Origin: Bacteriovoracaceae bacterium
Lineage (GTDB): Bacteria; Bdellovibrionota; Bacteriovoracia; Bacteriovoracales; Bacteriovoracaceae
Assembly (NCBI GenBank): GCA_018675575.1
Contig: JABGXW010000022.1
Span: 55,856-119,855, forward strand
Direction: 5' to 3'
Length of the DNA: 64,000 nucleotides
Part shown: positions 53,935-63,032 of the stretch, piece after piece
Position numbering within the stretch: the stretch's first letter is position 1
Layout of the letters: every line of letters starts with the position of its first letter
Notes under the pieces: generated by a model
What the model was told of the DNA's origin: nothing
The model's database searches: none
What the model saw: only the letters and a program-made list of their open reading frames with translations
Made by a program: the position numbers and the translations under genes

Positions 53935-54475
53935 AATATCTAATTCTCCTTCAAAAAAACGAGTTTATATTGTTGTACAAGTTGTTAGCGCGATCATTGC
54001 CGCAATACTTTTTTATATTATTTACAGTGAACAAAGCATCGAGGTCACTTCTGAGCATTGGTCACGATATTTAGTCGATTTAAATGCGTTACTTAATACC
54101 TTAACTGCCTGCCTTTTAATCTTTGGCTTTATTCAAATTAAAAAAGGTAATAAATTAAATCATATTCGACTGATGCTTTCAGCAGTAATGCTCTCAGCTT
54201 TCTTTCTATTTTCTTATGTGACTTATCATTATTATCAAGGTGATACCAAATTTTTGGCAATAGGCTGGATACGGCCCACTTATTTTCTTATTCTTATTTC
54301 GCATATATTTTTATCGATAATAAACTTACCATTGATTCTTCTAACTCTTTGGTTTGCAGTAATAAAAGAACATGAAAAGCATAAGAAATTCGCTAGGATA
54401 ACTTTTCCTATATGGCTCTATGTTTCCGTCACAGGTGTGCTTGTTTACTTATTCTTAAAATTTCTTAATTATTAA
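53927..54475 (+). CDS. DUF420 membrane protein (CtaM-like)
   Basis: The start at 53927 fits the overlap with the preceding gene; the longer frame is unlikely. The family features are LNALLNTLTACLLIFGFIQI, LSYHxH-like FSYVTYHYYQG and PIWLYVSVTGVLVYLFL. DUF420 proteins (CtaM in Bacillus) are needed for aa3-type oxidase maturation. It ends four bases into the convergent kynA. Confidence 0.82.
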   Translation: MNEISNSPSKKRVYIVVQVVSAIIAAILFYIIYSEQSIEVTSEHWSRYLVDLNALLNTLTACLLIFGFIQIKKGNKLNHIRLMLSAVMLSAFFLFSYVTYHYYQGDTKFLAIGWIRPTYFLILISHIFLSIINLPLILLTLWFAVIKEHEKHKKFARITFPIWLYVSVTGVLVYLFLKFLNY

Positions 54476-55569
54476 TCTGATTCAGTAAAATAAAAACTTA
54501 AATTTCTTTCTAAGTCTTTTGGGAGTTTGGGAAGTTTTGATCGTGGAATAAGAAAAGTAGAAAGATTTAATATATCGACATAAACTCTATTATTGTCTGC
54601 AGCTTTTTTTAAATAATCATGTCCAGAAGATCCACCTGTACCAATTTTAGTTCCTAGTAACCTGTGGGCCATGAGTGCATGTCGATATCTCCATGTGGTA
54701 AAATTTTGATCAATATCCATCAATACATTAAGGAAGCGAAAGGGGTGGCTGAGGATTGGCTCGTCTCTATAAAGAAGAATAAAAAGTGCATTTAAAGTTG
54801 CTTTTTGTGAAAGTCTTCGAGTACCTTTTTTGATCTCTTCATTGTGAAGGTCTTCTTTCAGGATAGATTGAAAGGTCGATCGAGTAATATCTAAATTTGT
54901 GTTTTGAATTTTTAAGATGTTTTCTGGTAGACTCGCAATATTGCTTTTAATTGTCTGCTCATCTTGATCGAGCATTTCATTTACAACGGTTTCAAATTCT
55001 TTCCAAAAGTCAAAATTATCCTTATGTGTAAATGGAAGTCTATTTAGCCAGTTTTCAACGAGGTCAAAAAGTGAACTCTCATCTTCTGTCTTAAGAATTT
55101 TACTTTTATCTTTTGGTGAAAGTCTGCCAAGAAAATAATCTCTATCAACAGAAGTTCTATTTTTAGTGGAGAGTCCCATTCTAATTTCGATTTCTCTAAA
55201 TTGAACCGATTGGAAACCTGATGCCGGAACCAAAAGGTCTCTAAATTCTAAAAAATCCATCGGTGTCATTGTTTCCATGACACTTAGCTGATCCAATAAG
55301 ATTGATTGAATTTTTGTAACTCGTTCAAGCCTGGTAATAACTTGATGCATCTCTCTTTCTTCTATTTTATTTTGATTAAATATAGCGATTACCGAACCAA
55401 ACTCATGAATAATTTGTTTAAACCAAAGTTCATAGACCTGGTGGACTATAATGAAGAGTGTTTCGTCATGGCACTCGGCGTTAAGCTCGGCACTTTTTGG
55501 AAATTGTGAATCCAATAACTTCTCAAGTTTTAAATAATCACTATAATAAACTGGTTCGTGAATAGGCAT
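54472..55569 (-). CDS. kynA: Tryptophan 2,3-dioxygenase
   Basis: Start at 55569 has AAAGGA nine bases upstream; the longer frame begins with TTG. The 365-residue enzyme matches KynA: YELWFKQIIHEFG, MTPMDFLEFRDLLVPASGFQ, FRFLNVLMDIDQNFTTWRYR with the haem ligand His in the next RHALMAHRLLG, and GTGGSSGHDYL. It opens the indole ring of tryptophan to N-formylkynurenine. It sits alone on the minus strand between two respiratory clusters. Confidence 0.93.
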   Translation of the reverse strand: MPIHEPVYYSDYLKLEKLLDSQFPKSAELNAECHDETLFIIVHQVYELWFKQIIHEFGSVIAIFNQNKIEEREMHQVITRLERVTKIQSILLDQLSVMETMTPMDFLEFRDLLVPASGFQSVQFREIEIRMGLSTKNRTSVDRDYFLGRLSPKDKSKILKTEDESSLFDLVENWLNRLPFTHKDNFDFWKEFETVVNEMLDQDEQTIKSNIASLPENILKIQNTNLDITRSTFQSILKEDLHNEEIKKGTRRLSQKATLNALFILLYRDEPILSHPFRFLNVLMDIDQNFTTWRYRHALMAHRLLGTKIGTGGSSGHDYLKKAADNNRVYVDILNLSTFLIPRSKLPKLPKDLERNLSFYFTESD

Positions 55570-55674
55570 TATCAATATCCTTTACGCTTAGAAATGTGAC
55601 CGAAGTATGGCCTGTTCAAAGCTTTCATGCAACATAGTTTTTATCATTGAAAAGTGACTTTTCGGAGGGTATAT

Positions 55675-55716
55675 ATGCGACATATATATTATCACGTGGA
55701 ACGCCATGCGGGTTAA
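55675..55716 (+). CDS. Putative 13-codon leader ORF overlapping the ctaA start
   Basis: ATG at 55675, with GGAGGG (55664-55669) five bases upstream, codes MRHIYYHVERHAG and stops with TAA at 55714-55716, spanning the ctaA start codon at 55706 in another frame. The ctaA start itself has no ribosome site. This is consistent with translational coupling; it is not proven. Confidence 0.4.
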   Translation: MRHIYYHVERHAG

Positions 55717-57547
55717 ACACCTCAATTTATTTACCATTCTTATAACATTTTTACTGCTAATTTTAGGAGGGATTGTACACAACACCCAATCAAGCCTAGC
55801 CTGTCCTGATTGGCCAACATGTTATGGTTCTTTCTTTCCAAAAATGGAAGGAGGAATACTGATTGAACATGGGCATCGCTTGTTAGCAACTTTAGTAGGA
55901 TTCTTAACAACTCTTTTAGTAATCTTCACATTTAAAAATTACAAATCTAATAAAAAGTATCAATCAGCTTTTCACCTCGCATGTGTTTCCTTAGTTATGG
56001 TTATTGCTCAAGGAATTCTTGGTGGAATAACTGTCATTTATAGGTTGCCAACAATTGTTTCCACTAGTCATCTTGGGTTGTCGATGGTTTTCTTTTGTAC
56101 CCTGATACTGCTTCACCATAGATTAGGCCAGGTCGATAAAACTATAGACCCCAGAATTGATAAAGAAGAATTTTCAAAAATTTGGAAGCCATCTTTGCGT
56201 CATGGCATTTTAGGAATGGGTGTTTTTTTATATTTACAAATGATCCTTGGTGCTTTCATGAGACATTCTGGAGCTGGGACAAGTTGTGGATTGGGATTAG
56301 ATGCATGGGGATTATGCCTTGAAACCTCAACATGGACAAAATCTTGGTGGCCAAGTCTACATCCAGCTCAGCTACATATGGTTCATAGATATTTCGCAGT
56401 GTTTCTAGGACTCGGAATCTTATATTATTGCCTTATGCAATTATCACAGGCCATTAAACATAAGACTGTGCTTAAAAATATTTCAAATAGTATTACCTTT
56501 TGGTCAGCAGTGATCATTATATCTGTTATTAGCCAGATTGGATTAGGTATCATGACAGTTGCTATGAATTTAGCAATTGCACCGACAACAGCTCACCTTG
56601 CTGTTGCAGCGATCTGTTTAGGCTCGATATTTAAATTAAATCTTATTTTAAAATCAACAGAAGAGAAATTTTTTAATAAAGGCGCACATTCATTTATCTC
56701 AGATGTCTTTGAATTAACTAAGCCCAAATTATCAGCACTTGTAGTCAGTACTTCTCTAGTTGGAATACTTCTGGCACCAGGGCAATTAAACTTTTTCGAA
56801 GGACTTCTCTCATTGATTCTTATCGGCATGGTGGTTATTGGTGGCTGTGCCCTGAATTGCTATATTGAAATTGATGTTGATGGACTGATGGAAAGAACAA
56901 AAGTTCGCTCACTTCCTTCTGGAAGATTAAATGCTAATTGGGCCCTTGGATTTGGAATCCTTATGCTTATTATAGCGATCCCTTTACTTGTATTTATGGT
57001 TAATCCCTTGACGGCCATTTTGTCAGCATTGGCAGCAGTTCTTTATTTATTTTTTTATACCCCAATGAAAATTAAGTCTCCATACGCTGTTGTAGTAGGC
57101 GCCATTCCTGGTGCCATTCCCCCAATGCTTGGCTGGACAACAGTAACTGGAAAGCTCGATTTTGATGTATGGTCCTTATTTCTAATTTTATTTTTCTGGC
57201 AAATTCCTCACTTTCTTGCCATCTCAATTTTTAACGCTGAGGACTATAAGGCTGCTAAGATTAAAGTCTTTCCTAATATTTCTGGCTTTATCAAAACAAG
57301 AAACTTTATTGTTTTATTGACTTTTGTCATGCTTCTTATTGGGTTACTTCCAAATTTGATGGGTACAGCTAGCCAATTATTCTTATTCGCATCATTGATC
57401 CTTTCAACAATCATGATCATTCTTGCTCTTTTTGGTTTGAAACATTCTTCTCAAGGTGATGAGCTCGAACTTTGGTCGAAACGATATTTCTGGGGAACGA
57501 TTATTTATCTACCTTTGTTACTCGGTGCAATGATATTTTTGAAATAG
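55706..57547 (+). CDS. ctaA: Fused haem A synthase (CtaA) and haem O synthase (CtaB)
   Basis: A 613-residue fusion. The N-terminal half (about 1-310) is CtaA/COX15: ACPDWPTCYGSF, HGHRLLATLVGF and paired His in MVHRYFAVFLG. The C-terminal half (from about 335) is the UbiA-type farnesyltransferase CtaB/CyoE: TKPKLSALVVSTSLVGI, NCYIEIDVDGLMERTKVRSLP with the Asp-rich motif, and FYTPMKIKSPY. Together they convert protohaem to haem A for the oxidase encoded downstream. Confidence 0.9.
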   Translation: MRVKHLNLFTILITFLLLILGGIVHNTQSSLACPDWPTCYGSFFPKMEGGILIEHGHRLLATLVGFLTTLLVIFTFKNYKSNKKYQSAFHLACVSLVMVIAQGILGGITVIYRLPTIVSTSHLGLSMVFFCTLILLHHRLGQVDKTIDPRIDKEEFSKIWKPSLRHGILGMGVFLYLQMILGAFMRHSGAGTSCGLGLDAWGLCLETSTWTKSWWPSLHPAQLHMVHRYFAVFLGLGILYYCLMQLSQAIKHKTVLKNISNSITFWSAVIIISVISQIGLGIMTVAMNLAIAPTTAHLAVAAICLGSIFKLNLILKSTEEKFFNKGAHSFISDVFELTKPKLSALVVSTSLVGILLAPGQLNFFEGLLSLILIGMVVIGGCALNCYIEIDVDGLMERTKVRSLPSGRLNANWALGFGILMLIIAIPLLVFMVNPLTAILSALAAVLYLFFYTPMKIKSPYAVVVGAIPGAIPPMLGWTTVTGKLDFDVWSLFLILFFWQIPHFLAISIFNAEDYKAAKIKVFPNISGFIKTRNFIVLLTFVMLLIGLLPNLMGTASQLFLFASLILSTIMIILALFGLKHSSQGDELELWSKRYFWGTIIYLPLLLGAMIFLK

Positions 57548-57567
57548 TCAAAATATATAAAAATAAG

Positions 57568-57587
57568 TATAATTACCTGTAATTATA
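57568..57587. promoter_or_regulatory. Perfect palindrome upstream of coxB
   Basis: TATAATTAC-CT-GTAATTATA is a perfect nine-base inverted repeat with a two-base centre, 77 bases upstream of the coxB start. It could be an operator or a weak terminator of the ctaA-ctaB transcript; the T/A content gives it a low stability as RNA. Confidence 0.45.
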
Positions 57588-57663
57588 ATATTTAAGAACT
57601 TTTAATGAATCTTTTCGCTTCTGTTTATTAATGGAGCTTAGTAAGGATCGGTGGACGCTTTTT

Positions 57664-58530
57664 ATGAATAAAATCATTGTTACTTTGATTTCTCTTTTTA
57701 CTTCTCTTTCTGCTTTTGCAGATTCAGTGGTTAAATCAAATCCTTGGAGTCTCTCAACTTATTTGCCTCCAGAAGATATTTCGGTAAACGGTCACTTAAT
57801 TGATTATTTATTCAATTACACAACATACTTTAATATTTTCTTTTTTGTTTTAGTTTGTCTTGGCCTGATTGGGTTTTCTTGGATGTATAGAGCAAAAAAT
57901 CATCCGAAACCTTATTACACGTATGGAAATAAAAAATCTCATATTCTTGTCGCAACAGCTATCGGACTTTTTGTTTTTCTCACTGTGGATATGAACATCA
58001 CACGAATATCTAATAACGATTACGTAGGGGTTTTCACCAATTGGCCAAATGCTAAAAAAGAACAAGTGTTGAAAGTGGAAGTCTTAGCCCAGCAATGGGC
58101 TTGGAGTTTTAGATACGCAGGAAAAGACGGAGTTTTTAATACTGAAGATGATGTGGTTTCATTGAATGATTTAAGGCTTCCAACAGGAAAGAAAATAGTC
58201 TTTCAACTTCAATCAAAAGATGTGATTCACTCTTTTTTTATCGCAAATACACGAAGAAAAGTTGATGCCATTCCTGGCCGTATCACAAGAATGTGGTTTG
58301 AGCTTAAAGATGGAACAGCTGGTGATTATGAAATTGCTTGTGCTGAAATGTGTGGAACTTATCATTATAGAATGGCAGCAAAACTTAAAGTTTATCCACA
58401 AGAAAAATTTGACAGGTGGATGACCGAAGCAGAAGAAAAAGCTAAGCAAGAAAATGATGCAGATAATGCTGAGCTTTTCTGGGGATGGCCTTGGTCTTCG
58501 AACTCAAACGTTTCAATGATGAAAAAATAA
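57664..58530 (+). CDS. coxB: Cytochrome c oxidase subunit II
   Basis: Start at 57664 gives a clean signal peptide (cleaved near FADSVV) with GGTGGA eight bases upstream. Two membrane helices follow (FNIFFFVLVCLGLIGFSWMY and HILVATAIGLFVFLTV). The CuA site is in CAEMCGTYHYRM, with C-x-x-x-C and the His, plus the acidic E. About 288 residues. No fused cytochrome c domain, so it relies on a separate electron donor. Confidence 0.95.
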   Translation: MNKIIVTLISLFTSLSAFADSVVKSNPWSLSTYLPPEDISVNGHLIDYLFNYTTYFNIFFFVLVCLGLIGFSWMYRAKNHPKPYYTYGNKKSHILVATAIGLFVFLTVDMNITRISNNDYVGVFTNWPNAKKEQVLKVEVLAQQWAWSFRYAGKDGVFNTEDDVVSLNDLRLPTGKKIVFQLQSKDVIHSFFIANTRRKVDAIPGRITRMWFELKDGTAGDYEIACAEMCGTYHYRMAAKLKVYPQEKFDRWMTEAEEKAKQENDADNAELFWGWPWSSNSNVSMMKK

Positions 58531-58568
58531 CTTAATTTAAATAATTAGCCCAATCGGAGTAATTGAAA

Positions 58569-60302
58569 ATGGCATTTTACGAACAACATATTCATCCTAA
58601 ACCAACGACTTTTCTTTCAAAGTATATTTTTTCCTTTGACCATAAAATGATTGCACGTCAATTTATTTGGTACGGAATTCTTGGACTTGGACTTGGCGGA
58701 ATGATGGCCATGCTTATCCGATGGACCTTATCAAACCCAGGAGTCCCGTTTCCCGTTTTAGGAAACCTTTTCTTTCCAATGTCTGGTGGGGTTGTTCCCC
58801 CTGATTCTTATGCCATGTTATTTACTATGCATGGAACGATTATGATTTTCTATGCCATTACACCTCTTTTAATTGGAGCTTTTGGTAACTTTTGTATTCC
58901 ACTTATGATCGGCGCTAGAGATATGGCATTTCCGGCAATGAATATGCTTTCTTTTTGGCTTGCTGTGCTTTCTGCAATAATTCTTGTGGCATCTTTATTT
59001 GTTCCCTTAGGAGCAGCCGCAAGTGGATGGACTGCTTATCCTACACTTTCAACCTTGATAGGTTCTCCAGGTGTTGGTCAAACATTATGGGCCATCGCTA
59101 TTTTTGTTCTTGGTATCTCATCAACGATGGGTGCAATTAACTACATTACAACTGTTATTACCTTAAGAGCTCCTGGAATGGGATATTTCGATATGCCATT
59201 AACAGTTTGGGGACTTTGGTTAACTGCTATTTTAAATGCCATCTTTTTACCAGTTCTTGGAGCTGGAGGCCTACTGTTAGTATTCGATCGAGTTTTTGGA
59301 ACTCAATTTTTCTTAGCCGGTGCCGCAGCGACAAATGGTACAGGGGACCCCGTTCTTTTTCAGCATGTTTTTTGGATTTTTGGTCACCCTGAAGTTTATA
59401 TTCTAATTCTTCCTGCATGGGGTATGGTTTCAGATATACTTTCATTCTTTTCAAGAAAACCAGCTTTTGGCGCTAAAGCAACTGCTTTAGCGATGACTTC
59501 GATTACCATTCTTTCAACCTTAGTTTACGGTCATCATATGTATACGACTCAAATGAGTCCGTTACTTACACAAACATTTATGACTCTCACCATGACAATT
59601 TCAATTCCATCAGCGATCTTTTTCGCCAATTGGCTTGGAACTTTATGGAGAGGCTCAATAAGATTCACAAGCCCTATGGTTTTTTCCATGGGTGTTGTTT
59701 TCGTTTTCGGTCTTGGTGGACTAACTGGTCTTTATTTAGGAACAGTCACAACAGATCTTTATCTTCACGATACCTATTTTGTTGTAGGTCACTTCCATTA
59801 CACAATGGCAGCATCCGTGCTTTTGGGCTCTTTTGCAGCAATCTATTTTTGGTTTCCAAAAATGTTTGGAAAGATGTTATGTGAAAAATTGGCCTTGACC
59901 CATTTTTGGATAACTTTTCTTGGCCTAAATGGTGTGTTTATGGGCATGATGATGGTCGGCTATGGTGGTATGCATAGACGTATTTATAATCCATTTATCT
60001 ACGAATATTTAGAAAAGCTAATTCCTTTAAATGCTTTAATTACAACTGCAGCATTACTTATGGGTATTGGGCAAATTCCATTTTTGATCAACCTTGTCTC
60101 TACATTGTTCTTCAAGAAGGAAATGGCACCAGACAATCCATGGGAAGTTGGAACATTAGAATGGACTATTCCTACACCAGCTCCTCATTACAATTTTAAA
60201 AATATTCCAGTTGTTAAATGTGGACCACATGAATTTGGAAATCCAAATCTGACCACGGGAAGAGATTTTCAGTATCAAACAGAAGAATTGGTTAAGGGAT
60301 AA
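58569..60302 (+). CDS. coxA: Cytochrome c oxidase subunit I
   Basis: The start at 58569 (GGAG upstream) is preferred over a TTG at 58563. The 577-residue subunit has 12 helices, the haem a ligand in TMHGTIMIFYAITP, the CuB His-Tyr pair in GHPEVYILILPAWG, YGHHMYTTQMSP, and the haem a3 ligand in HDTYFVVGHFHYTMAAS. It reduces oxygen and pumps protons in the inner membrane. Followed directly by coxC with no gap. Confidence 0.97.
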   Translation: MAFYEQHIHPKPTTFLSKYIFSFDHKMIARQFIWYGILGLGLGGMMAMLIRWTLSNPGVPFPVLGNLFFPMSGGVVPPDSYAMLFTMHGTIMIFYAITPLLIGAFGNFCIPLMIGARDMAFPAMNMLSFWLAVLSAIILVASLFVPLGAAASGWTAYPTLSTLIGSPGVGQTLWAIAIFVLGISSTMGAINYITTVITLRAPGMGYFDMPLTVWGLWLTAILNAIFLPVLGAGGLLLVFDRVFGTQFFLAGAAATNGTGDPVLFQHVFWIFGHPEVYILILPAWGMVSDILSFFSRKPAFGAKATALAMTSITILSTLVYGHHMYTTQMSPLLTQTFMTLTMTISIPSAIFFANWLGTLWRGSIRFTSPMVFSMGVVFVFGLGGLTGLYLGTVTTDLYLHDTYFVVGHFHYTMAASVLLGSFAAIYFWFPKMFGKMLCEKLALTHFWITFLGLNGVFMGMMMVGYGGMHRRIYNPFIYEYLEKLIPLNALITTAALLMGIGQIPFLINLVSTLFFKKEMAPDNPWEVGTLEWTIPTPAPHYNFKNIPVVKCGPHEFGNPNLTTGRDFQYQTEELVKG

Positions 60303-60899
60303 ATGAATACTTTAGAAGTGAAAAATAACATTCAATATTCAGGTGAAGGCGAGAAGCTTGCGGCATCAATTGCTATGATAGTTGTTCTGGTGTCTTTTTC
60401 AATGCTATTTGCTTCTTTATTTTTAGCTTATTTTTATTACAGAATCACAGAACCTGTTTGGCCACCAATGGGCATGGAGAGATTGAATCTCTTTGTCCCA
60501 ACCATGAGTACGACCTTCATCATACTTAGTAGTATAAGTTTATTTGGATTTAATCATTATTTTAAAGAAGCAAATCAACTGAAAATGAAATTGACTCTGG
60601 CCCTGACCATTGGGCCGGCTTTGGCGTTCATGGGTTCCCAGCTCTTTCTTTGGGAAAGTTTTAAAAATATAGGGCTCTATGCGAGCAGTGGAATTTTCCC
60701 TTCAATTATTTATTCATTTACTTGGATTCATGTGGCCCACATAGTAGCAGCTATCTTTTCATTATTGTGGCTTGTACCGATTTCACTGAAGTCAGAGCAT
60801 ACTTTTAAGGATGAGAACGTTGTATTAAACGTAGGTAAATTTTGGCATTTTTTATCAATAATTTGGTTAATTATATATTTTAGTATTTTTGTTTTTTAA
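60303..60899 (+). CDS. coxC: Cytochrome c oxidase subunit III
   Basis: The 198-residue membrane protein has the subunit III pattern with five helices (MIVVLVSFSMLFASLFLAYF at the first and FWHFLSIIWLIIYFSIFVF at the end) and ends in the typical FWHF motif. Its ATG follows the coxA stop directly. A related protein is at 53071. Confidence 0.9.
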   Translation: MNTLEVKNNIQYSGEGEKLAASIAMIVVLVSFSMLFASLFLAYFYYRITEPVWPPMGMERLNLFVPTMSTTFIILSSISLFGFNHYFKEANQLKMKLTLALTIGPALAFMGSQLFLWESFKNIGLYASSGIFPSIIYSFTWIHVAHIVAAIFSLLWLVPISLKSEHTFKDENVVLNVGKFWHFLSIIWLIIYFSIFVF

Positions 60900-60911
60900 T
60901 ATGAGGATGAT

Positions 60912-61784
60912 ATGAAAGTTTTTTTCAATCTAGTTTTTCTTTTAACTCTAATTTCCTGTAGTAAGCCTACATTCGTGGAGGATAAGGTTTTTGCTGGTAG
61001 TAACCAAGTTAAGGCCCACACTCTTAACGAAGGTGAAAAAATCTATAAAGAATATTGTATGCCCTGTCACGGCGTGAAAGGTGATGGTAAAGGTTTTGCT
61101 TCAAAAGGGATGAAAGTTCCACCACGTGACTTCACGTTAGGTATTTATAAGTTTGGTAAAGTAATCTCAGGAGACCTTCCTCATGATTCAGACTTTTTTG
61201 CAATTTTAGATAAAGGTCTTCATGGAACAGCAATGCTTCCTTGGGATCTACATAATGACCAGAAAGATGCAGTCATTCAATATATTAAAACTTTTGCAAT
61301 GAAGACTTGGGAAGGCGGAGACAAGAAGCTTGGTGATCAAATAAAAGCCGAAAATGATCCATTTGGAATGGCCCATTTAGGGGCGGCAATTGCCAAAGGT
61401 CGTGAGGTTTATCATGTAACCGCTCAATGTCAGAGTTGCCATAGAGCCTATGTAAATTTAGATGATTTTTCAGCAATGTCAAAAAAACTAAATGATGAAT
61501 CTGTCAATGAGCTAGATGATGATTTTTATAAAATAAAACTTCAAGAGTCAGAGTATGGTTCCTTAACAATACCTCCTGACTTTACATGGAATACCGTAAG
61601 ATCAGCAGTTACTGTTGAGGAGTTGTTTGTAAGAATCTCAGCCGGTGTTGGTGGCACTGCTATGCCTGGCTGGCAAGAAACAATTTCAGATGAGGAAATA
61701 TGGGCAGTATCTTATTATGTTAAATCGCTTATGGATTTAAAAGATACTCCGGCTAGAGCAGCGTTTATAAGAGAATTAAAATAA
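60912..61784 (+). CDS. Dihaem cytochrome c lipoprotein
   Basis: A 290-residue lipoprotein with signal peptide and lipobox LISC at residues 13-16. Two haem sites: YCMPCHGVKGDGKG near residue 49 and CQSCHRAYVN near 178. Met ligands are probably in the GTAMLPWD and GTAMPGWQ segments. It is the likely soluble-domain electron carrier between the bc-type complex and the oxidase. Confidence 0.9.
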   Translation: MKVFFNLVFLLTLISCSKPTFVEDKVFAGSNQVKAHTLNEGEKIYKEYCMPCHGVKGDGKGFASKGMKVPPRDFTLGIYKFGKVISGDLPHDSDFFAILDKGLHGTAMLPWDLHNDQKDAVIQYIKTFAMKTWEGGDKKLGDQIKAENDPFGMAHLGAAIAKGREVYHVTAQCQSCHRAYVNLDDFSAMSKKLNDESVNELDDDFYKIKLQESEYGSLTIPPDFTWNTVRSAVTVEELFVRISAGVGGTAMPGWQETISDEEIWAVSYYVKSLMDLKDTPARAAFIRELK

Positions 61785-61806
61785 TTTATTTTAAAAAGGA
61801 TCGAAT

Positions 61807-62466
61807 GTGGAAGCTACACTAGGTTATATTCGCAAAGAGACATTTGTTCAACGATTGGTAGGGAAGAAAACTTTCTGGACCTTAATCTGCTCTCTTCTTT
61901 TTATTTACCCAATATACAGATCAATGAACAGAACTCTTCCTCCAGAGTTACCTGTGTACTTACAGCTTCCTAGTTTTTCACTTATAAATGATTTTGGAAA
62001 ATCATTCGGCTCCAACGAGCTGAAAGGAAAAATCTACTTTGTAACCTTTGCAAATACTGATTATCTAAAGACAAATCCCAAACTAACAAAAACCCTTGGG
62101 ACGATTCAAAAACGGATGAGAGGGGTTAGAAATGAAGCTTCACATGTGACAATCACGACTCAACCTATTGTTGATTCCGTTGCTACTATTTATAAGTCAG
62201 CAAGAAAATTACAAGCTAATCCATTCTATTGGAACTTTCTGACAGGAGATAATGCTGTTCAGACTATTAATAACACTTTTAAAGCATTTCTCGTTGAACA
62301 AAAATACTTAACGCAAGAATCTTCACTGGATGATTTAGTTAATTTAAATAAGATTATCTTAGTAGATAGAATTGGGCAGATTCGTGGAGCTTACTCTATG
62401 GACAAACATTCTATAAATACTTTGATGATCAATGTTGGAATTTTAATGAATAGAAATAAAAAGTAG
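61807..62466 (+). CDS. SCO1/SenC-like thioredoxin-fold protein lacking the Cys pair
   Basis: Starts with GTG (AAAAGGA six bases upstream). One membrane anchor (FWTLICSLLFIYPIYR), then a domain shaped like SCO proteins (LPSFSLINDFGKSFGSNELK, GKIYFVTFANTD), but the copper-binding C-x-x-x-C after this strand is absent and replaced by ANTDYLKTNP. It sits in the usual SCO position in an oxidase operon. It may have lost copper delivery and act structurally, or the family call may be wrong. Confidence 0.6.
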   Translation: MEATLGYIRKETFVQRLVGKKTFWTLICSLLFIYPIYRSMNRTLPPELPVYLQLPSFSLINDFGKSFGSNELKGKIYFVTFANTDYLKTNPKLTKTLGTIQKRMRGVRNEASHVTITTQPIVDSVATIYKSARKLQANPFYWNFLTGDNAVQTINNTFKAFLVEQKYLTQESSLDDLVNLNKIILVDRIGQIRGAYSMDKHSINTLMINVGILMNRNKK

Positions 62467-62478
62467 TAAGGAGTTTGT

Positions 62479-62763
62479 ATGTCAGCAGATACCCATAAAA
62501 GTCATGTGAAAGAATATTGGATTATATTTTTTATTCTTGCGTTGTTAACGGCCTTAGAGCTTATTATCCCAACATTAAAAAATATTGAATATGTCTATCG
62601 GGCATCTTCGTTATGTCTTCTAGCGGTAGCAAAAGCATTTATTGTTGCGTTCTTCTATATGCATTTAAAGGAAGAAACAAAGTGGATGAAATTTATTGCA
62701 GCCATTCCTATATCGGCCGCAATTTACGCCGCTGTGCTAATCCTTGAATCTGTATATAGATAA
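62479..62763 (+). CDS. Cytochrome c oxidase subunit IV (prokaryotic type)
   Basis: The 94-residue protein has three membrane segments (WIIFFILALLTALELIIP, SLCLLAVAKAFIVAFFYMHL, KFIAAIPISAAIYAAVLIL) typical of the small prokaryotic subunit IV, with KEETKW after the second helix. It lies directly after the SCO-like gene. Confidence 0.85.
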   Translation: MSADTHKSHVKEYWIIFFILALLTALELIIPTLKNIEYVYRASSLCLLAVAKAFIVAFFYMHLKEETKWMKFIAAIPISAAIYAAVLILESVYR

Positions 62764-62790
62764 ATTAATAGAAAAACGAAAGGTTAAAAT

Positions 62791-63024
62791 ATGAGTGATA
62801 GTAATAAGAAAAAAGAAGCTCCTGTTCAGCATAAACATAAAGATGGACATGATAATGGTCACCATGCTGTTAAAGTTGTTCAACCTAAAATGCTCCATAC
62901 TCAACAGGTGAACGATAATCAATTAAAGTTTTCAACATGGATGCTTCTTATTGGACTCATTTTTGCCTTTGTCATTTTGAAGTCTTTTATCTATATCAAG
63001 GATGAAAAGCGTCACGGAAAATAG
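62791..63024 (+). CDS. Small His-rich membrane protein in the oxidase operon
   Basis: The 77-residue protein has a His-rich hydrophilic head (QHKHKDGHDNGHHA) and one C-terminal membrane segment (TWMLLIGLIFAFVILKSFIYI). The His cluster may bind copper or zinc for the oxidase, which is inference. It is the last gene of the operon. Confidence 0.65.
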   Translation: MSDSNKKKEAPVQHKHKDGHDNGHHAVKVVQPKMLHTQQVNDNQLKFSTWMLLIGLIFAFVILKSFIYIKDEKRHGK

Positions 63025-63032
63025 TTAGGCTT

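Noticed and set aside
57604..57630. Eight-codon frame before coxB
   Set aside because: No ribosome site; unlike the mini-ORFs at 16425, 44645 and 55675.
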